Shown here: positions 45,174-55,364 of the stretch, in pieces
Position numbering within the stretch: the stretch's first letter is position 1
How the letters are laid out: each line of letters starts with the position of its first letter
Assembly: GCA_905221605.1 (NCBI GenBank)
Contig: CAJNDS010002584.1
Coordinates: 1-64,000 of the forward strand
Origin: Symbiodinium natans
Taxonomy: Eukaryota > Sar > Dinophyceae > Suessiales > Symbiodiniaceae
DNA: 64,000 nt
Reading direction: 5' to 3'
The notes under the pieces: model-generated
The model's database searches: none
Told to the model about the DNA's origin: nothing
What the model saw: only the letters and a program-made list of their open reading frames with translations
Program-made: the position numbers and the translations under genes

Positions 45174-46005
45174 CATCTGGTGGGAGCTGCAAACCACTGA
45201 TGTCAACCGCCTCAAAATGAAATGGGTTCCATCCCATGTTTCAGAGGAGGAGTTCCTCCGGAAGGTGGGTGCGGAAAACTCGTGGAGACAGCAGGTCAAT
45301 GACCTGGCGGACAAGCTGTGTGGGGAAAAAGCGGCCGAGCTGGCCCACCCTGATGTCCGGGCAGCCAGTCAGTACCAGGACCATTGCAGCAAAAAAGCAC
45401 AAGAATTCCTGGCGAGCAGGGCGGAAAAGGTCCTTACTGCCATTGGGGAAAATCAGCACCCAGTGTATAAGGTCTTCCTGCAGGAAAAGCAGGCTCGCAA
45501 GAGCAACGAGGCCACCTCCAGGCCCTGCAAAAAGCGCATTGGCTCCAACATAGGGAGAGGCCACATCACCACCCAACAGGAATGGTTCCAGGAGCTGGTC
45601 CGGACCAAACCTGTGCATGCGTGGGAATGGGAAGGTCTCAACCTCCGGTGTGCTCAGTGTCAACTTAAACTCCTGCACACAAAGAACCGCAAAACCTTGG
45701 AAGCACTGGCAGCGCGCCAATGCACACACCAAGGCAGAGTGACGGTTGAAGGGGTACATGTTACACATGTTTTAAAACTGCTCGGGAACAGACAAGTGTG
45801 GGTCTGCGAAGGTTGTGGTGGACAGTTGTCCTTGAAGACTAAAAATGTTTCGCAAAAACTTTCAGTTGCATGCAGTTTTAAAAAGGACCCCAGGTGCAAG
45901 GCGCAGTTTAAGCCCGAGCCAACCAATGCCATCCGCAGCCTCTTTCAGCAGGTGCAAGCGACAGCCCAAGTTGCAGCAAGCAGACCCCCTGTGCAAAATC
46001 CCTGA
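45124..46005 (+). CDS. LINE ORF2 end: RNase H C-terminus and C-terminal zinc-finger region
   Basis: Continues RNase H with WWELQTTDVNRLKMKWVPSH (the final His) and NSWRQQVNDLADKL (last acidic residue). After a basic middle region, cysteine pairs LRCAQCQLKL and WVCEGCGGQL, with a later ACSFKKDPRC, suggest nucleic-acid-binding zinc ribbons at the extreme C-terminus. Ends TGA at 46003-46005, 30 bp before the 3' UTR repeat. Needs an upstream frame correction to join the rest of ORF2. Confidence 0.8.
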   Translation: MVSQNESAAQSRATHGDIWWELQTTDVNRLKMKWVPSHVSEEEFLRKVGAENSWRQQVNDLADKLCGEKAAELAHPDVRAASQYQDHCSKKAQEFLASRAEKVLTAIGENQHPVYKVFLQEKQARKSNEATSRPCKKRIGSNIGRGHITTQQEWFQELVRTKPVHAWEWEGLNLRCAQCQLKLLHTKNRKTLEALAARQCTHQGRVTVEGVHVTHVLKLLGNRQVWVCEGCGGQLSLKTKNVSQKLSVACSFKKDPRCKAQFKPEPTNAIRSLFQQVQATAQVAASRPPVQNP

Positions 46006-46028
46006 AGGCACCGGCAGCTGAAGCAACC

Positions 46029-46499
46029 TAGGAGGTTGCATCCTCCCAGTGAGGATAAAGTGCAGGTCATCCTCGCTACCAGAGAAGCCACTCCTGACCG
46101 ATCCCCTCTAACAGCCTGCGCCAGGTGCACCAGCGGCCTTGAGGGAACTTTTTGTCAGGAGGTTCCTAACCTCTCATGAGGTACCAGCCTCTGGTAGCAT
46201 CCCAAAGAGGATGATAAGCTGAGGTTCATCCTCGCTGCCAGAGAACTGGCCGATTTCCTCTCACGGTTTGCACCTAGTGCACCAGAAACCTTGAGGAATG
46301 TTTTGCCAGGAGGTTCAATCCTCTCATGAGGTACAACCTCTGGTAGCATCCCAAAGAGGATGGTAGCTTAGGAGGAGGTGTTTTCCTCCCCCTGTACTAT
46401 AGGGCCAAGAGGGCCATCAGATGTGCCGGTGCAGAGGCACGGTTTTCACAACCCAAACACCAAGAAGGTGGATCGCATTTGTTCGCTCAACTCGGAAAA
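46029..46499 (+). other. LINE 3' UTR and tail
   Basis: Repeats the 39237-39713 sequence. Contains at least five short GAGGT-N-CCTC hairpins and ends CCAAACACCAAGAAGGTGGA...CTCAACTCGG plus A(8), the tail shared with the non-coding units downstream. Confidence 0.8.
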
Positions 46500-46502
46500 A
46501 AA

Positions 46503-46553
46503 ATTGAACCTGGGTTGAGCCCAGGTTGCACCTGGGTTGAACCCAGGTTGAAC
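46503..46553. repeat. TTGAACC-type microsatellite between LINE and unit A
   Basis: Alternating GGGTTGA(A/G)CCCAGGTTG units directly after the LINE A tail and directly before unit A. Confidence 0.85.
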
Positions 46554-48247
46554 CCCAAGGCTCCCGGCTCGAGTGAGAAGGCAAGTGGTAGGCAGTTTTC
46601 AGGTAGGGTAGCTGCCTAGATGCCATGGAGCCCACCCTCTAAGAGGGATAGCCTGGCTATCATAACCTCAGAGGTGAGCCGAGAGGGAAGGTGCATTCTT
46701 CGACTGGAGCGAACTACCAGGGCAGGGCACTTCCGCGATGCCCAGTCCCTGGAGCAGAGTTTCAGCGAGCGTGCCAAACAGGGATGCCTTCCATGGGCCT
46801 CGTGGCCAAGTGGCACCGAGGCAGCAGAGAGGTGCAGACCCTCTGACCCGAACAGATAGGGGCAAGGGCCGGCGGGCAGGGATCAGCCCAGTATGCTCGG
46901 GGGGACCGCAAGGCACGGTTAGTAAGAGAGTGAAAGCCGGAGCTGCGGCGAACTTGAGCAACTGGTCTGTACAGCCTGTTGCCACCGCTTGCAATCCCTG
47001 GAGAGCTGAAGTTAGGAAGCTGGAAGTTTGGGAGTCTGCAGTGGCGATTGGGGAACGTGATGCAGTGGCCAGCAGGCCGAAAGCACATGCCCCCTTGTGG
47101 AAGCCTGCTACATTGTCTGTGGCTTGTAACGGGCTATCGCCTACACTGGCTGCTAACCAGTTCAACATTGGCTTGAAGTGTGAGATAGATCTGGCGGGCT
47201 CTTTCGTGACTCACACAGCCAGAGGTTTTATCCTCTTTGAGATGAGTGGTATAAGGCCTTCCTGACCTTTGTCATGCTGGGGTATGCCCAGGCCTTCCAA
47301 GCTTAGTGTCAGGAGCTTTAGTTTGTCCACCTTGGCCTTGCCTAGGACTCATCTACAGTAAATCCACACTGGCGGCAGTGCTTGAGAGTGGGATAGCTAC
47401 CAGAGGCAAGATTCCGCCTTAGGCGCTGCCTGAGGTTTATGTTTATGGGTTTGGCTTCTGCCTGGCGTGTTTCCCCGCGCCAGTGCACTTCGTGCATGGG
47501 GGAATTGAGGGGAAAGCGTGGTCCCCGCGCCTAGTTGAGGGGAGGCGTCGACCCTGCGCCAAATATACCAAGTTGAGGGGTGCAGTGTCCCCAAGCCTGC
47601 TCCCATCCACCCTCGCACAGGGTAGTTTTCAGGAGGTGCTTTCTGGAACCCTCCACACAGTGTCCTGGAGTGCCAGACGCCAGGAGTGTGGAGGTGGCAT
47701 CCTCGGGCTGTGAAGTGGCGGGCTTCACTGCCCAGGGCCCACAGGGCTGCAGGCTGAGCAGTCACGGCAGTTCTTTCCTCTCAGCTGAAGCAGGCGGACA
47801 ACCCTGTAGCTGGGCCAAACCAATTTGTACAGGTAATTGCTGCCTATAGCCGAGGGGTCGCAGGGTCTGAGTGCAGAATGTATATGCCTTGCTGTGCACC
47901 AGGAGGGATGCCCTCTTACTGACAGGAAAGGGAGAAGGGTAGTTTGCAAGCGGACATGAGGCAATCCGCACGCCTACCCTCTCACTCAGTACTGGGAAGA
48001 GGAGCGATTGGTGGGGCTCGGTGGAGCTTAGCAGCAGCGAGAGGTGCCACCCTCTAGTGAGAGGCTGAGGCAATGACCTCATAGGCTTGAGGTCCCACCT
48101 TCAGTAGTGGCACTAGTAGCAGAAGGCTTTACCTGTACAGTTAGCCTCTGCTGCTCAAGATAGTGTAGTGGTACTTAGCAGTACGGACTCCGGTCCCAAA
48201 CACCAAGACGGTGGACTCGCAAACCAAGCTCAACTCGGAAAAAAAAT
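46554..48247 (+). mobile_element. Non-coding unit A, LINE-mobilised candidate (1.7 kb)
   Basis: Begins CAAGGCTCCCGGCTCGAGTG and ends with the LINE-type tail (CCCAAACACCAAGACGGTGG ... CTCAACTCGG plus A). A second copy follows at once. No ORF with protein-like composition in either strand is conserved between the two copies. The body is rich in GAGGT-N-CCTC micro-hairpins (46829, 47221, 47691, 48042). Interpreted as a large SINE-like or LINE-derived non-autonomous element. Confidence 0.7.
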
Positions 48248-48261
48248 TCTCGATGTTGTTG

Positions 48262-49953
48262 GCTCAAGGCTCTCGGCTCGAGTGAGAAGGCAAGTGGTAG
48301 GCCGCTTTCAGGTAGGGGTAGCCGCCTAGATGCCATGGAGCCCACCCTCTAAGAGGGATAGCCTGGCTATCAAAAACCTCAGAGGTGAGCCGAGAGGGAA
48401 GGTGCATCCTTCGACTGGAGCGAACTACCAGGGCAGGGCACTTCCGCGATGCCTAGTCCCTGGAGCAGAGTTTCAGCGAGCATGCAAAACAGGGATGCCT
48501 TCCGTAGGCCTCGTGGCCAAGGGGCACCGAGGCAGCAGAGAGGTGCAGACCCTCTGACCCGAACAGATAGGGGCAAGGGCCGGCGGGCAGGGATGAGCCC
48601 AGTATGCTCGGGGGGACCGCAAGGCACGGTTAGTAAGAGAGTGAAAGCCGGAGCTGCGGCGAACTTGAGCAACTGGTCTGTACAGCCTGTTGCCACCGCT
48701 TGCAATCCCTGGAGAGCTGGAAGTTAGGGAGATGCCCCTTCCGGAAGCCTGCTACATGCAGAAGCCTGCGACATGTACCGGGCAACGCCAACACTGAGTA
48801 TTAGCCAGTGTAAGGACATGGCTTGAGTGTGAGGTCAGTCTGGCAGTTTCTTCGTGACTCACACAGCCAGAGGTTCATCCTCTTGAGATGAGTGGTATAT
48901 TGGGCCCTCCGGACCTCTGTCAATGCTGGGAATTGCCCAGTCCTACCAGGCTTAGGTTCAGGAGTTATCTTTGTCCACCTAGGCCCTAGGCCCTTCTGCA
49001 GTAAATCCACACCGACCCTGGGATTAAGGATGGTGCCTTCCCCGGGATCCCAGACACTGTGGCACTTGTGAGAGGGACAGCTACCAGAGGCGAGATCCCC
49101 TTCTCTAGGTGCTACCTGAGGTTTATGTTTCTGGGTTTGGCTTCTGCTCGGCGTCGTTCCCTGCGCCAGTGCACTTGTGCATGGGGAATCGAGGGGAAAG
49201 CGTGGCCCCGCGCCTTGTCGAGGGGAGGTCGTGGACCCTGCGCCAAAGATAACGAGTTGAGGGGTGCAGTGGCCTAACCCGGTGATGTAAACCCAGTTTG
49301 TCAAGTGGTCTCATCCACCCTCGCACGGGGTAATTAGGCATGAGGTGCTTTCTGGAACCCTCCGCACAGTTTTTGGAGTGCCAGACCAGAATCAGGAGTG
49401 AGGAGGTGGCATCCTCGGGCTGTGAATTGGCGGGCTTCACTGCCCAGGGCCCACAGGGCTGCGTGCTGAGCAGATATGGCAGATTTCCCTCTCAGCAAAG
49501 CAGACGGACAACCCTGTTAGAAGGGCCAGCAACCAATTTGTACAGGTAATTGGTACCTGTGGCCGAGGGGTCGCAGGGTGTTTAGTGCAGAATTTCTTGC
49601 TGTGCACCCAGAGGGCTGCCCTCTTACTGACACGAAAGGGATGTGGGTAGAGAAAAAGGGCTACCCCAGAGACTGGGGCTACCCCCTGACCGAGTAGGGA
49701 GAAGAGGAGCGGATGGTGGAGCTCGGTGGAGCTTAGCAGCAGCAAGAGGTGCCACCCTCTAGTGAGAGGCTGAGGCAAAGACCTCGTAGGATTGAGGTCA
49801 CACCCTCAGTAGAAATGGTAGTACCAGTAGCAGAAGGCTTTGCCTGTACAGTCGCCTCTGCTGCTCAAGATAGTGTAGTGGTACTTAGCAGTACGGACTC
49901 CGGTCCCAAACACCAAGACGGTGGACTCGCAAACCAATCTCAACTCGGAAAAA
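48262..49953 (+). mobile_element. Non-coding unit B, second copy with target-site duplication
   Basis: Begins GGCTCAAGGCTCTCGGCTCG and shares most of its length with unit A, with indels. ATTCTCGATGTTGTTG occurs just before it (48247-48261) and just after its A tail (49954-49969), a probable target-site duplication of ~16 bp. Unit B therefore inserted into the DNA that follows unit A's tail. The TTGGCTCAAG word at the left junction (48259-48268) matches the spliced-leader end, although its first bases may come from the duplication. Confidence 0.75.
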
Positions 49954-49972
49954 ATTCTCGATGTTGTTGTTC

Positions 49973-50060
49973 CCACCCCCCCCCCCCCCCCCCCCCCCCG
50001 GAGGGCCGGGAGTTCGAACCTGGGTTGAACCCAGGTTCGAAACCCCCCCCCCGAACCTTG
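49973..50060. repeat. C run and TTGAACC microsatellite remnant closing the LINE cluster
   Basis: A ~25 bp C tract (49975-49999), then GTTCGAACCTGGGTTGAACC and a second C run (50045-50052). Confidence 0.8.
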
Positions 50061-50600
50061 CTCTAACATGTAGCGCCATCTGTCAGCTTGCCTAAATCTT
50101 GACAGCTCAGATTCCGTTCGATCAGTTCAGGCCAGTATGCTAGCCTCCATGGTCAAGCCATGCCTCGATCTGAGGCGTTAACTAAGGTGTTTCCGCATCT
50201 CCACAGCGTTCGGCAACTTGCATCTAAAAAGGAAAGCATGGTTCAAGCAGGTTGCAGAACACGATGTGGCTTGTTGCACCAGTCGGGAATACAAGCAATC
50301 TGCAATATCACGCTTTTTGCTGATGATGTAATAACAATGGGCGATCAAAGGATTTTCTCAGACTGTAGCGCGGTCGTCTGTCTGACCCGAAAGTACGGTC
50401 TTACCTCGCTGTTTCTGTCGATTGCCGAAAAAACACAAGTGATTGGGTATGTGGCCAGACTTTCTTGTGCGCTGGAAATTCCAGCTTATCAGCTGATTGC
50501 GAACAAGGTGTGCAATGACCACAGCAGATATGAAGCTTGGCACAAATGGCAATTGCCGCATTGTCTTGGTCAATAAGTCGCATTAACTTCTTTTTGCCCT
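50060..50600. other. Unassigned sequence with one 138-codon plus-strand frame
   Basis: The frame at 50160-50576 has balanced composition but no recognisable domain; a minus-strand frame of similar size overlaps it. I cannot call a gene. Confidence 0.3.
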
Positions 50601-50890
50601 GGGGGGGCGCAGCCCCCCCCATTTACTTGTTGTAGGGAAGGGAACGTATTCTAAATTCCACCCCCGAATCTTTTTTGTTTTTTGTATTTCATTATTCGAA
50701 AAATCCGAGGAGAAGAGAGAAGGGATGTTATTCTAAATTCTACGCCCCTCGAATTTTTTTGTTTTTTGTATTTCGTTATTCGAGAAATCAAGGGAGAAGA
50801 GAGAAGGGATTTTAGTTTAAATTCCACCCCCCTGAAATCTTGTTTTGTTTTTGTTTTTCATTGTTCGAAAATCAGAGGAGTGGAGACTTT
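50597..50890. repeat. Dispersed ~90 bp motif copies, right flank of the LINE cluster
   Basis: A GGGGGGGCGCAGCCCCCCCC hairpin, then three copies of TCTAAATTC(C/T)ACCCCC plus TTTTTTGTATTTC(A/G)TTATTCG (50645, 50730, 50815), matching those at 37.9-39.2 kb. The LINE cluster therefore sits inside a satellite-type region. Confidence 0.8.
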
Positions 50891-51099
50891 TTACGACGCA
50901 ATCACGTACAGTAGCATGTTTTTGGCTTGAATATGTTTTTTTGTTGTGGCACGGGCTCGGCCAAGAACCCCATGTCTTGTAGCGGGAGGCTAGGGGAAGC
51001 GGCTTCGGCCTGCGAGTACCCGACGCCTCCCATCTCGAGTGCGTGTGGCAAGGGGCTAAGCCGAAAACCCCATGTTTTCTAGTGGAGGCTAGGGAGGCT

Positions 51100-51770
51100 G
51101 CAAGGGGGGGCTTCAAGGGGGGATCAGAGGAAGCTGCAAAGGGAGGTTTCAAGGGGGGCTTGAAAGGGGGGTTTGAGACGCGGGCGTAAACGGCGCGAAG
51201 AAAGCCCAGGTACTAGGCCTCTTACACTGCTCCCGGAAACCCGTACAGGGAGCAGTTTAAGAGGCCTCATATCTGGGCCTGCTTCGCAGAGGTTTCAGGA
51301 AGCAGTTTAAGAGGCCTAATAACTGGGCCTTCTTCGCGAGGTTCCAGGGAGCAGTTTAAGAGGCCTAATAACTGGGCCTGCTTCGCAGGGGTTTCAGGGA
51401 GCAGTTTAAGAGGCCTAATAACTGGGCCTTCTTCGCGAGGTTCCAGGGAGCAGTTTAAGAGGCCTAATAACTGGGCCTGCTTCGCAGGGGTTTCAGGGAG
51501 CAGTTTAAGAGGCCTAATAACTGGGCCTTCTTCGCGACGTTTCGGCAGCAGTTTGAGAGGCCCACTAACTGGGCCTTCTTCGCGAGGTTCCAGGGAGCAG
51601 TTCAAGCGGCCTAATAACTGGGCTTGCTTCGCACGGGTTGCAGGGAGCAGTTTACGAGGCCGAGCACCTGGGCCTTCTTCGCGACGTTTAGGCTCGCGTC
51701 TCAAACCTCCCCTTCAGGCCCTCCTTGAAGCCTCCCTGTGAAGCTTCCCTTGAAGCCCCCCCTTCAAGCC
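51100..51770. repeat. 49/50 bp tandem array framed by inverted arms
   Basis: About nine units of GCAGTTTAAGAGGCCTAATA followed by ACTGGGCCT(G/T)CTTCGC, alternating 50 bp and 49 bp versions (a 99 bp higher-order period, 33 codons, readable on the minus strand at 51267-51704). Left (about 51100-51235) and right (about 51640-51770) flanks are inverted copies of each other, including the CTTCGCG...CTCCC unit itself and the GTTTGAGACGC/GCGTCTCAAAC block. Confidence 0.85.
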
Positions 51771-52060
51771 CCCCTTGAAGCCCCCCTTGAAGCCCCCCTT
51801 CAAGCCCCCCTTGAAGCCCCCCTTGAAGCCCCCCTTGAAGCCCCCCTTGAAGCCCCCCTTCAAGCCCCCCTTCAAGCCCCCCCCTTCAAGCCCCCCTTCA
51901 AGCCCCCCTTCAAGCCTTCGACCCTTCGCCTCCCCCCCCTCCCCCCTTCACCCCCCCCTTCAAGTCCCCTTCAAGGGTCCAACCCTTCAGCCCCCCTTCA
52001 AGGGGGGCTTCAAGCCCCCCTTCAAGCCCCCCTTCGTACGAAGGGGGCGGGCCCAGCCCC
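51720..52060. repeat. (CCCCCCTTGAAG/CCCCCCTTCAAG)n array
   Basis: Tandem 15 bp-type units AAGCCCCCCTT(G/C) for about 330 bp; the reverse complement of the GGGGGGCTTAAG/GGGGCTTGAAG blocks at 38.0-38.2 and 38.9-39.1 kb. Proline-rich frames here are not genes. Confidence 0.9.
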
Positions 52061-52816
52061 TCGCATTCAGCGCTCGGAGTGTCCTTCATGTTTCGTAATT
52101 GCGGGGCTGCTGCGAATTTGTCAGACGAGAGTCATGGATTAAAACACACATCAGTGTGAAGACAACTCAAATACCAAATCAGGTGGAGTTGCGCTGCACG
52201 GAGTTCGTGCAAGCATTGCTTACATGATCAATGAATGACGCAGCTTCAACTTCCACACACTCCCTTTGATGCTGAAGATAGGGACAAGTCTGACACACAG
52301 TCTTTCACTGTGTCTGTGCATCCTCGCTCCAAGTTTGCACTTCTTCACGTGTTAAGGTGCATGTGAAGGCCAAAACACAAAGATTTCTTGACGGCGAGCA
52401 CTCTTGTTTTGGGCTTCACTCTGCCACAAGAAGCTCACATGGAATGACACACAATGCAAACATGCTTGCATGGAAGGTAGAAACGGAAGACCTCCCCTGG
52501 CTCTGCACCTTCCTCTGTCTTCTGCACGAAAGCACGAAACTGTGGGATGGAAAGACAAGAAAGGTTTTGGTTCTTTCTTGGAGTTTGCGAGAATGAAGGC
52601 TTGGCCACGTCGAGGTTGAGCTGAGAGTGCAGCTTGAAGCTTGCATTAATTTGTTTGTTTGTCGAATTCTTGGAGACTCCAAGACATCCCTGTCTAGTGC
52701 ATGGATGCAAGGTGAATTCGTTATTACGTGTTTTCGACAACGAACTCGGGTACCAGTTGACCAGAACAACCTGCCTTATGGCGGGAGCTTGCGTGAGTTT
52801 AATGTCAGAGATCTGC

Positions 52817-52853
<37 letters not shown>

Positions 52854-53100
52854 TCGTCTATTTTGTTTTGGTGGCGAGTACGCACCAAGGGAATGTGCCA
52901 GGGCATCCCTTTAGTGTTGAAGTGCCGAGCAGTGCTTGGACTTCGGATCTTTGACATGAACCCTCAGCAAAATGCGGGGGGTGGAAGATCGTGGCTGATC
53001 ATTGATGGTTTTGTCATATTTTTGGATCGGCTTGTACAGATTTGTTTTGCTTCGGAGTGACTGGGAATCGTTGTGATCCATCCTCGATGTTTTTGCCTCG
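52060..53100. other. No gene recognised; (GT)n microsatellite at 52819-52853
   Basis: Short overlapping frames on both strands lack domains. The GT run is about 17 repeats long. Confidence 0.5.
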
Positions 53101-53965
53101 ATGATTTCCCTAAACAATCACACCGATCAACCCGCCCTAAAGGGCCCCAGAATTTTCTGTTCGCCGAGGAGAAGCTGCTCGTGCAGTCGAAGAAGTTTCT
53201 GAAGCAGCCGAACCCCCATCAGATGTTGTGCGGCGCCTCGCGCAACATTTGATGGCCGAGGGCTCAGACAACGGGGCTTGAACTTGGTGAACAGCCTAAT
53301 CCCATTATAGAAGTTCTTGGCATACTCTGTCGTTGTCCCTAAGCTACTCTCTTTTGAGAGCTCACCATGTCACACTACCAAACAGCTTGTGTCAACCGTT
53401 GCATTCTTCTTCGTTATGTAGGCCCAGCCTAGAAGGGCCCGAGACGAGCAAAGGGCTTCGGGCAGGGGGGGTGGAGTTTAAAGCAGCTTTGGTTCTTGTC
53501 TTGGAATGGGTTCTTGGAGATGCCCGGGATTGAGCAGATTACGAGGGTATTTTCCGGGTGCTTTGGTTCACAGGCGCCGCGTGTTGCACATGATTAAGAC
53601 TTCCGCCTTCATTGCTGCTAATGCATGTGGTTCCCATGTAGAAGCTGGTTGACCGCAAGTCATGGATTCGGGGGTAGCGCCCTTTCGCTACGGTACATGT
53701 CTTTCACCAATTGCAGACATGGTTTGCAGCACGTGTCAGACTTAGACATTAGGCCTGAGGGGGCCCTTCATTGAGGGATTTCCAAACTTCCTTTGGCTTT
53801 GGGAAGCTTGGTCCCAACCTCGCGTTCTGTTGTAGCTGCAGTGCTTAGTCTACAAATCATCTATTGTAACTCGCTCTAAGATTATGTTGTGGCATGGTGC
53901 AAACGGCGCGAAGTTTGAGTTGGATTTGGAAGCTAGGCCATCTCCACCTTTGAAGACATGATCCT

Positions 53966-54301
53966 TTGCCCTTTCTTAAGTTGCGCCTCACCGCTGAAAC
54001 CAAAGGCAATGTTTCACAAGATTATTTTTTCGATCCGCCATTGCTCTCTGGCAACCAGGGAAAGCTCGCGTTGCTGAAGGTGGGGCGTGGCAATATGCAT
54101 CGTGGATACGGTTCCGGATCTGATAACGCAGATTCCGAAACTTTTTTGTCAGGAAGCCGTGACTCCGTAAGCATGCCTAATAACTATTCAGTGACTTTCC
54201 GTGTACAGGGCAAGAAGGCCCCGGACGATATATACTTTCCATTCACAGCGGTTTCAGGATACGGATTCGCTATTTATGTTTCGCATGTCTTGTCCAGTTA
54301 A
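53966..54301 (+). pseudogene. Conserved ORF relic in right inverted-repeat arm
   Basis: 111 codons; counterpart of the minus-strand relic at 9303-9754 (shared LRLTAETKGNVSQ, SRDSVS, VQGKKA). No domain recognised. Frame differences between the two copies argue against current function. Confidence 0.35.
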
Positions 54302-54359
54302 CCTAGCTCTGAGGGAGCATTCCTCGACGCCTGGCACACTGGAAGATCACATTTTAAAC

Positions 54360-54600
54360 AGCATCCTATGCAATGTAATGCTTATATTATAGTTCTGGTT
54401 TTCTGGAGATATAATCCTATTTCCTGATGAATATAATTCTATTCTTATAAGGACTGATATTAATGTTCCGGAGATTCCAAAGATGAATCCAGATAATAAA
54501 TAATAAATTCCTAAGCCTTTATGATTACAATTTTTAACTAGTGATAGAAAAGATACGAACGGGCCAGTAATTTTATATTCAAAGGAATGGTGGTTTCGTT
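54360..54600 (-). pseudogene. cox1: Nuclear copy of mitochondrial cox1 (5' segment)
   Basis: An AT-rich island in a GC-richer setting. The minus strand encodes NHKGLGIYYLLSGFIFGISG followed by TLISVLIRIELYSS and RIISPENQNYNISITLH, the first transmembrane helix and following loop of cytochrome c oxidase subunit I (compare the NHKxxGxxY and RxEL motifs of the family). The style, with SLVKNCNHK before it, is that of dinoflagellate mitochondrial cox1. Only about 70 codons are present. The reading frame runs on into unrelated arm sequence. It replaces about 85 bp of the left arm (9262-9345), so it inserted after or during arm divergence. Confidence 0.85.
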
Positions 54601-55364
54601 TTGGGTATTCAGGTCTAGGTGCTAGGGATGTCGTATAAGGATAGGGTTTAAGGATTTGTTGAGGCTCAGGGTTTGCGGCGGGAGTAGTGTGTGGTTCAAG
54701 TTTAGGGTGCATCGTATTGGATTGCTCAGGGTCGACGCTACGGTATTTTCGGCTTCGTGCTCGTAGGAGATAATCAGGATATAGGTCTGCAAGTTGCGTT
54801 TGTGTTGCCACGTCCAAGCTAGGTCAAGTGCAAGAATTACATTTGTTTATGGGGGGCATGTCTAAGAGAAGCTTCACTAGGGTTCCTTATTCCAACGATT
54901 AAGGCCCCCATGTTAGCCTGGAGCAATTGGGCAAATTTCCTTTTAGAGTTGATTGGGAATCCGGGATTGCAGGCGTACGGAACACTTTTTAGGGTTTAGG
55001 GGTTTAGGGTAGGGTTTCCCAAAACTTGCAAGAATGCCAGTCCTCTGACTGGTGTATGGGATGTCTGGGTTGCATAGTGAACTTATGATTCTATAGGGCG
55101 GAAAAAGCTTTTATACGGTTTCTTTCTATATGATTCTCTATGTCCCTCCTGTCCCTCCTCGAGGCCAAAAAGGCGAAAGACAAGGGGGACGCTCAAAAGG
55201 AGGAAGCGAGGGAGGCATTCGGGGTCAGGGATTATTTTGGAGCCCAAAGCCCCACACACCTGCAACCTCTATGCCTATTCGAGGCTTTATGTAGGGTTTG
55301 ATTTAGGATTAGCCCTCCAAACACACAAACATACAATAAGGAAGAGGACGGCGCGGAGTCCTAC

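Larger units (their letters stand above)
39782..46499 (+). mobile_element. Near full-length LINE (ORF1; ORF2 with EN, RT, RNase H), inactivated
   Basis: 6.7 kb plus-strand non-LTR element: 5' UTR (39791-39893), ORF1 (39894-40757), ORF2 pieces (40767-46005), 3' UTR (46009-46490) and a short A tail. ORF2 has one frameshift in the endonuclease, a TAA at 42449, and frameshifts near 43.98 and 45.13 kb. ORF1 has two compensating shifts. Domain order EN-RT-zinc finger-RNase H-zinc finger is that of I/Jockey-type LINEs. Confidence 0.9.
53100..55115. repeat. Right arm of the long inverted repeat
   Basis: Reverse complement of 8437-11580 minus the MITE and the A tracts. Carries instead a mitochondrial insertion (54360-54600). 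The arm ends at about 55115, just past CTTATGATTCTATAGGGCGG. Confidence 0.85.

Noticed and set aside
46668-47168. Minus-strand frame in unit A, partly present in unit B (48379-48705)
   Set aside because: Truncated by indels in unit B and lacking any domain; probably chance in GC-rich repeat sequence.
51738-52142. Proline/lysine-rich repeat protein
   Set aside because: Encoded entirely by the CCCCCCTTGAAG low-complexity array.
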